NCBI RefSeq assembly: GCF_001244545.1
Contig: NZ_LN852696.1
Span: forward strand, 310,001-374,000
DNA from: Candidatus Stoquefichus sp. SB1
GTDB taxonomy: Bacteria > Bacillota_I > Bacilli_A > Erysipelotrichales > Coprobacillaceae
DNA: 64,000 nucleotides
Reading direction: 5' to 3'
Part shown: positions 60,294-64,000 of the stretch, piece by piece
How positions within the stretch are numbered: position 1 is the first letter of the stretch
Layout: the number at the start of each line of letters is the position of its first letter
Notes under the pieces: generated by a model
Database searches by the model: none
Told to the model about the DNA's origin: nothing
The model's input: only the letters and a program-made list of their open reading frames with translations
Translations under genes and position numbers: made by a program

Positions 60294-61145
60294 ATGGATA
60301 AAGAAGAATTATTTCATGAAATTGATAAGGCTATTGCAGGTAATGAAGAAGCCTTAGAAACATTAATTTTAAGTGTTCAAGATCTTGTTTTTAATTTATC
60401 ATTAAGAATGTTAGGAACGTTTCACGATGCTCAGGATGCAACTCAAGAAATTTTATTAAAAGTCATTACACATCTTTCATCATTTCGTAAAGAAAGTGCT
60501 TTTTCAACATGGGTTTTTCGAATAGCAGTCAATCATCTTAAAAACTATAAGAAAAGTATGTTTGCATTACAGCCACTCAGTTTTGAATTTTATGCACAGG
60601 ATATAGAACATCCCCAAGCTCATGATATTCCAGATTTGTCACAAGATATAGAAAAAGCATTACTAGCTGATGAGTTAAAAATGTCTTGTACAAATGTCTT
60701 ATTGCAATGTTTAGATACAGAAAGTCGATGTATCTTTATTTTAGGAACAATGTTTAAGCTAGATAGTCGGATTGCTGGTGAAATTTTAGAAATGACACCT
60801 GCTGCTTATCGCCAAAAATTATCACGAACAAGAAAAAAAGTTTCTCAATTTTTAAAAGAATATTGTGGTGCTTATGGTCATGGCAATTGTTGTTGTGAAA
60901 GTCGCATTGATTATGCAATTCTTACTCAACGCTTAAATCCACAAAATCTTGAATACACAACAGCTCTTGCTAATAATCAAACATTATTAGATGTTAAAAA
61001 TGCTATGGAAGAAGTTGATGATTTGGCAACAGACTTTCGTTTCCTTAAAATTTATCAATCGCCTGAAAAAACAAAAGATTTTATTCAAAAATTACTAAAA
61101 TCAGATTCATTATCAACAATTCAGAATTCAAAAATGGAGGAATAA
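60294..61145 (+). CDS. ECF-like sigma-70 factor with C-terminal cysteine cluster
   Basis: A 283-residue protein. Region 2 covers about 10-90 (FNLSLRMLGTFHDAQDATQE, FSTWVFRIAVNHLKNYKK). Region 4 covers about 130-185 (QCLDTESRCIFILGTMFKLD, AAYRQKLSRTRKKV). The last 95 residues start with a His/Cys-rich CGAYGHGNCCCESRID that could bind zinc, then a helical extension. No anti-sigma gene is beside it. Genomes often annotate such proteins as RNA polymerase sigma factors; the regulon is unknown. DUF2461 follows by two bases. Confidence 0.8.
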   Translation: MDKEELFHEIDKAIAGNEEALETLILSVQDLVFNLSLRMLGTFHDAQDATQEILLKVITHLSSFRKESAFSTWVFRIAVNHLKNYKKSMFALQPLSFEFYAQDIEHPQAHDIPDLSQDIEKALLADELKMSCTNVLLQCLDTESRCIFILGTMFKLDSRIAGEILEMTPAAYRQKLSRTRKKVSQFLKEYCGAYGHGNCCCESRIDYAILTQRLNPQNLEYTTALANNQTLLDVKNAMEEVDDLATDFRFLKIYQSPEKTKDFIQKLLKSDSLSTIQNSKMEE

Positions 61146-61147
61146 AC

Positions 61148-61825
61148 ATGACAACAGACAACATATTACAATACTTAATTAATTTAAGAGAAAATAATGA
61201 AAGAGAGTGGTATCATAGCCACAAAAAAGAATATCAACAGGCTCAAAAAGATTTTGAAGAACTTTTGCAGGAATTTATTTTAAGGATTAGTGAATTTGAT
61301 AATAGTGTCGCTGATAAAAATCCTCATGATTTAACTTTTAAAATTGTGAGAGATACACGTTTTAGTCATGATAAATCTCCTTATAACCCCTCATTTCGTG
61401 CACATATTGGACCACTTGGGAAGCAACCTATTCCAGTAGGGTATTATATTATGATTAAGCCTGGTTCTTCTTTTTTAGGGGCAGGATTGTTTGCTGATAT
61501 GTTTAAAGAGGCAACGACTTTAGTAAGAGATTATATTGTTGAGCATTCAGATGAATGGCAAGAAGTCATAAAATCATTAAATAATGAGTTCATTGTTGCA
61601 GGCAGTGCTTTAAAAAATGTTCCTAAAGGATATGATAAAGAACATCCTTGTGCTCAATATCTTCAATATAAATCATGGTATATTGAATATCCAATAGATG
61701 ATGCTTTACTTAAAGATCCACAAGCATTTTTAGATTTAGCAATCGAAAAATTTAAACAAATGAAAAGATTAAATGATTTTTTAAATCAAGCTTTGATTGA
61801 TTTTCAAATGCCTGAAAGAAAATAA
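61148..61825 (+). CDS. DUF2461 (TIGR02453) family protein
   Basis: A 225-residue protein of the DUF2461 family: LINLRENNEREWYHSHKKEY, FKIVRDTRFSHDKSPYNPSF and GYYIMIKPGSSFLGAGLF. The family is widespread in bacteria and fungi with no settled function. It is cytoplasmic. Translation is probably coupled to the sigma factor (ATGGAGGAATAA upstream), so the two may work together. Confidence 0.88.
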   Translation: MTTDNILQYLINLRENNEREWYHSHKKEYQQAQKDFEELLQEFILRISEFDNSVADKNPHDLTFKIVRDTRFSHDKSPYNPSFRAHIGPLGKQPIPVGYYIMIKPGSSFLGAGLFADMFKEATTLVRDYIVEHSDEWQEVIKSLNNEFIVAGSALKNVPKGYDKEHPCAQYLQYKSWYIEYPIDDALLKDPQAFLDLAIEKFKQMKRLNDFLNQALIDFQMPERK

Positions 61826-61913
61826 AAAAAAGACTTACATCAATGAAAAATATATGATACATTAATGCGGTAATAAAAAAGTGTAAAAATACATTGGTGG
61901 AATTGGAAACGGT

Positions 61914-61957
61914 ACATGTGCGCTCTCATGGTTATGAACAACACACATGTTTTTTTG
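61914..61957 (+). terminator. Terminator-like hairpin in the leader of the DUF2798 gene
   Basis: ACATGTG (61914-61920) and CACATGT (61944-61950) pair around a loop that itself contains TCAT-GGTT-ATGA, and a T-run follows. The start codon of the next gene is only 21 bases on, leaving no room for a promoter, so the hairpin either ends the upstream operon or attenuates this gene. Confidence 0.65.
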
Positions 61958-61978
61958 CGCCCAAAATGAGGAGGATTT

Positions 61979-62443
61979 ATGAAAAAATCAAAATTACATC
62001 AATTTATATTCACATGTGCAATGGCACTTGTCATGGTTTATGCAATGATTTGTTATAATATTGCTTTAAATATAGGGCATATGACAAATCAAATCTTTGT
62101 ATTAGCTTTAGAGGAACTGGTTATCATGTGGCCCATTGCGATTGTCTTAGAATGGTTCTTTGTTGAAAAATTAGCTGTTTCCTTAGCAATGAAAAAAGTT
62201 GATCATCAAAAAGACAGTCAGCAATATATTAAACTGACAATTTGTTCAATGATTGTTTGCATCATGTGTCCAATTATGAGTTTTATCGCTACTTTGCTTT
62301 TTAAAGATGCTGGAATACAAATCATTGCTGTCTGGATAGAAACAACAGTTTTTAATTTTCCGATGGCTTTTGTTTGGCAAATCTTTTTTGGTGGGGCTTT
62401 CGTCCGTAAAATGGAGAGTTATTTTATTAGACAAATCGCTTGA
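61979..62443 (+). CDS. DUF2798 family four-helix membrane protein
   Basis: A 154-residue protein with four membrane helices (IFTCAMALVMVYAMICYNIA, ELVIMWPIAIVLEWFFVEKL and two after residue 85), two DUF2798-like repeats arranged in pairs. The family is common in Firmicutes and has no known function. The ribosome site is GAGGAGGA. A terminator overlaps the 3' end. Confidence 0.8.
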   Translation: MKKSKLHQFIFTCAMALVMVYAMICYNIALNIGHMTNQIFVLALEELVIMWPIAIVLEWFFVEKLAVSLAMKKVDHQKDSQQYIKLTICSMIVCIMCPIMSFIATLLFKDAGIQIIAVWIETTVFNFPMAFVWQIFFGGAFVRKMESYFIRQIA

Positions 62444-62457
62444 TTTGTCTAATTTTA
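62428..62457 (+). terminator. Terminator overlapping the DUF2798 gene end
   Basis: TTAGACAAATC (62428-62438) and GATTTGTCTAA (62442-62452) pair with a short loop and run into TTTT. The DNA from 62458 to 62675 holds no gene except the promoter below. Confidence 0.8.
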
Positions 62458-62610
62458 GGATAGATATCATGAATTGTATATTGGCAAATATTTGATTTTA
62501 TTCTATCGTTGCAATGGCCTATTGAATAGATGAAAATAACAATTAATGGAGAGTCATTAATAAGAGAGATAAGGACATATTTTATTCTTTTTCTCAAAGT
62601 GTTATTTTTC

Positions 62611-62639
62611 TTGAAATGTCAAAAAAATAGGAGTACACT
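62611..62639 (+). promoter_or_regulatory. Promoter of the V-ATPase operon
   Basis: TTGAAA (62611-62616), 17 bp and TACACT (62634-62639), about 36 bp before the first gene of the operon. Confidence 0.65.
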
Positions 62640-62675
62640 ATGAAAGAATAAAGGATAAAGTGAGGAGGGATTATT

Positions 62676-62987
62676 TTGGACAAAATTATTCAGGATATTG
62701 TTGCTGTAGATTTGGAGTATTCACAAAAGGTTGAAGAAGCGCGTAAGAAGAAACAAGATGTTCAAAGCAATATGAGCGCTAAGAAAAAAGAAATCTACGA
62801 TTCTTTTGTAAAAGAGTATCAAGTAAAAATTGATGCCCATAAAAAAGAATTAGAAACAGAGATACAGGAAACAAAGGCCAAAAATGAACAAGAGTACAAA
62901 GAATCACTAAATCAGCTCTCTAGTCTTTACGAAAAGAATAAAGATGAGTGGGTATCTACCATTGTTAATCGTTGTAAAGAAATTTAG
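62676..62987 (+). CDS. V-type ATPase peripheral-stalk subunit (G/H, NtpF-like)
   Basis: A 103-residue, highly charged coiled coil (EYSQKVEEARKKKQDVQSNM and onward) starting from TTG behind GAGGAGGG. Size, charge and position before subunit C fit the peripheral stalk subunit of bacterial V-type (A/V) ATPases. It would link the catalytic head with the membrane subunit I. In fermentative Firmicutes these enzymes pump protons or sodium ions. Confidence 0.78.
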   Translation: MDKIIQDIVAVDLEYSQKVEEARKKKQDVQSNMSAKKKEIYDSFVKEYQVKIDAHKKELETEIQETKAKNEQEYKESLNQLSSLYEKNKDEWVSTIVNRCKEI

Positions 62988-63002
62988 AGAAGAGGTGATC
63001 GT

Positions 63003-64000
63003 ATGAGTTCTTTTTCATCAAATGCGATTCTTGCGAAAGCACGATCTATGTATTCACGTAGATTAACTGAGCAGAATTATGAAGAACTATTAAAAAGAAG
63101 AAGCATTAATGATTTGGTTGCCTATCTAAAAAGTGAAACGGCATACAGTGATATTCTTTCTGAATTAAAAGAAGTGAATGTTCACCGTGGTCAGTTAGAA
63201 TCCTTATTAAATAAGGAAATATTCTTAAGATTAGATAGATTAATGAGATTTGCTTCTAAAAAAGAGTTGGAATTCTATCGATTAGGTGTTACAGAATTAG
63301 AGATACAATTAATTTTAACGAAAACCAGATTAATTGTTTCTGATTATTACACAGGGTATGAATTAGAAATTCCAGATTATTTAAGTAAATATGCAAGCTT
63401 TGATTTGTATGGTTTATTGGCTATTAATGATTATGATAGTTTATTAGTCGTTTTACGAGGAACAAAGTATTATAATGCATTATTAAAATATAAACCAGTT
63501 GATGATAAGCCACTGGATTCTAATATGTTAGAGTTAGAACTGAAACATATTTATTATGCAGAGTATGTTGATACAGTCAATAAATTATTTAAAGGAAAGA
63601 AACGTAAAGATTTATTAACAATGATCAATACCTCTATAGAGTTACAGAATATTACAAAAATATATCGTCTTAAAAAATATTTCAATGCAACACCTGAACA
63701 AATCAGAGAAACATTATATATGGAATATAGTCGTATTCCACGTAGTGTTATGTATGAATTGATTGAAACTAAGGATGCGAGTGAATTTTTAAAGAAATTA
63801 GCTGAGTCACCTTATAAATTATTTGTTGATGATAATGAATTTGTTTATATTGAGTATTATACTGAAAAAATTCAATATCATTTGGCTAAACGTTTTATGC
63901 GTTTTTCAACAGATAGTGCATTGGTATATATGACATATAGAATTGTATATCAGGTAGAAATTGATAATCTTAAACATATTATTGAAGGTTTAAGATATGG
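63003..64000 (+). CDS. V-type ATPase subunit C (NtpC-like), runs off the window
   Basis: An open frame from the ATG at 63003 (AGAGGTGATC upstream) to the window end, at least 332 residues. It opens SSFSSNAILAKARSMYSRRL and is helical throughout, with ELIETKDASEFLKKLAESPY typical of the AC39/NtpC family. Subunit C caps the rotor ring and connects it with the central stalk. The frame is not closed here; usual length is about 330-350 residues, so the stop is probably just outside. Confidence 0.88.
   Translation, partial: MSSFSSNAILAKARSMYSRRLTEQNYEELLKRRSINDLVAYLKSETAYSDILSELKEVNVHRGQLESLLNKEIFLRLDRLMRFASKKELEFYRLGVTELEIQLILTKTRLIVSDYYTGYELEIPDYLSKYASFDLYGLLAINDYDSLLVVLRGTKYYNALLKYKPVDDKPLDSNMLELELKHIYYAEYVDTVNKLFKGKKRKDLLTMINTSIELQNITKIYRLKKYFNATPEQIRETLYMEYSRIPRSVMYELIETKDASEFLKKLAESPYKLFVDDNEFVYIEYYTEKIQYHLAKRFMRFSTDSALVYMTYRIVYQVEIDNLKHIIEGLRY

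Overview
The window reads as chromosome from a low-GC anaerobic gut Firmicute, most likely Erysipelotrichia (Coprobacillus, Thomasclavelia or Catenibacterium type). Supporting signs are strong AT bias, purine-rich AGGAGG ribosome sites, a V-type ATPase, anaerobic sulfite reductase, many PTS operons and a preQ1-I riboswitch. No tRNA, rRNA or CRISPR array was seen.

Left end (1-16943). After the end of a DegV gene and a small coiled-coil gene lies a 16.3 kb phage-derived locus. It has a divergent XRE repressor with an ImmA/IrrE metallopeptidase, a sigma-like activator, tail terminator, tail tube, tail chaperones with a -1 frameshift signal, tape measure, baseplate and receptor-binding proteins, holin and endolysin. 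It lacks capsid, portal, terminase, integrase and replication genes. This is the layout of a flexible (F-type, monocin-like) tailocin. Unusual features are an inverted pair of near-identical SHOCT-domain genes and a terminator inside the tail operon, and, behind the receptor-binding gene, six tiny ORFs separated by 25-28 nt linkers without ribosome sites. One of these ORFs contains a (CA)21 microsatellite that looks like a three-way phase switch.

17-26 kb. A 201-residue unknown and a WYL regulator are followed by a sugar operon: isomerase/epimerase, PTS EIIBC, DeoR regulator, allulose-6-phosphate-type epimerase, EIIA and RpiB. The epimerase is split by an ISL3-family insertion sequence with two accessory ORFs.

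26-42 kb. A BceRSAB-type peptide sensing and resistance module with its binding site is followed by a GNAT acetyltransferase, a LysR regulator, asrABC sulfite reductase, and a six-gene operon that makes siroheme from glutamyl-tRNA (hemA, hemC, cobA-hemD, hemB, hemL, and a dehydrogenase-chelatase fusion). The second operon supplies the cofactor of the first.

42-51 kb. A VanZ-RDD membrane protein lies behind asd, lysC and hom on the minus strand. Those genes sit behind an attenuator with a leader peptide rich in aspartate-family residues. Then come a HAD hydrolase, two acetyltransferases, an Fst/par-like type I toxin-antitoxin locus, and a preQ1 riboswitch controlling an ECF S component and a radical SAM enzyme (queuine salvage).

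51-64 kb. A PRD regulator, an MFS carrier, an iron alcohol dehydrogenase and a PTS-aldolase operon form one regulon: three promoters carry the same palindrome exactly 9 bp upstream of the -35 box. An FNT channel, a sigma factor, DUF2461 and DUF2798 proteins and the start of a V-ATPase operon close the window.
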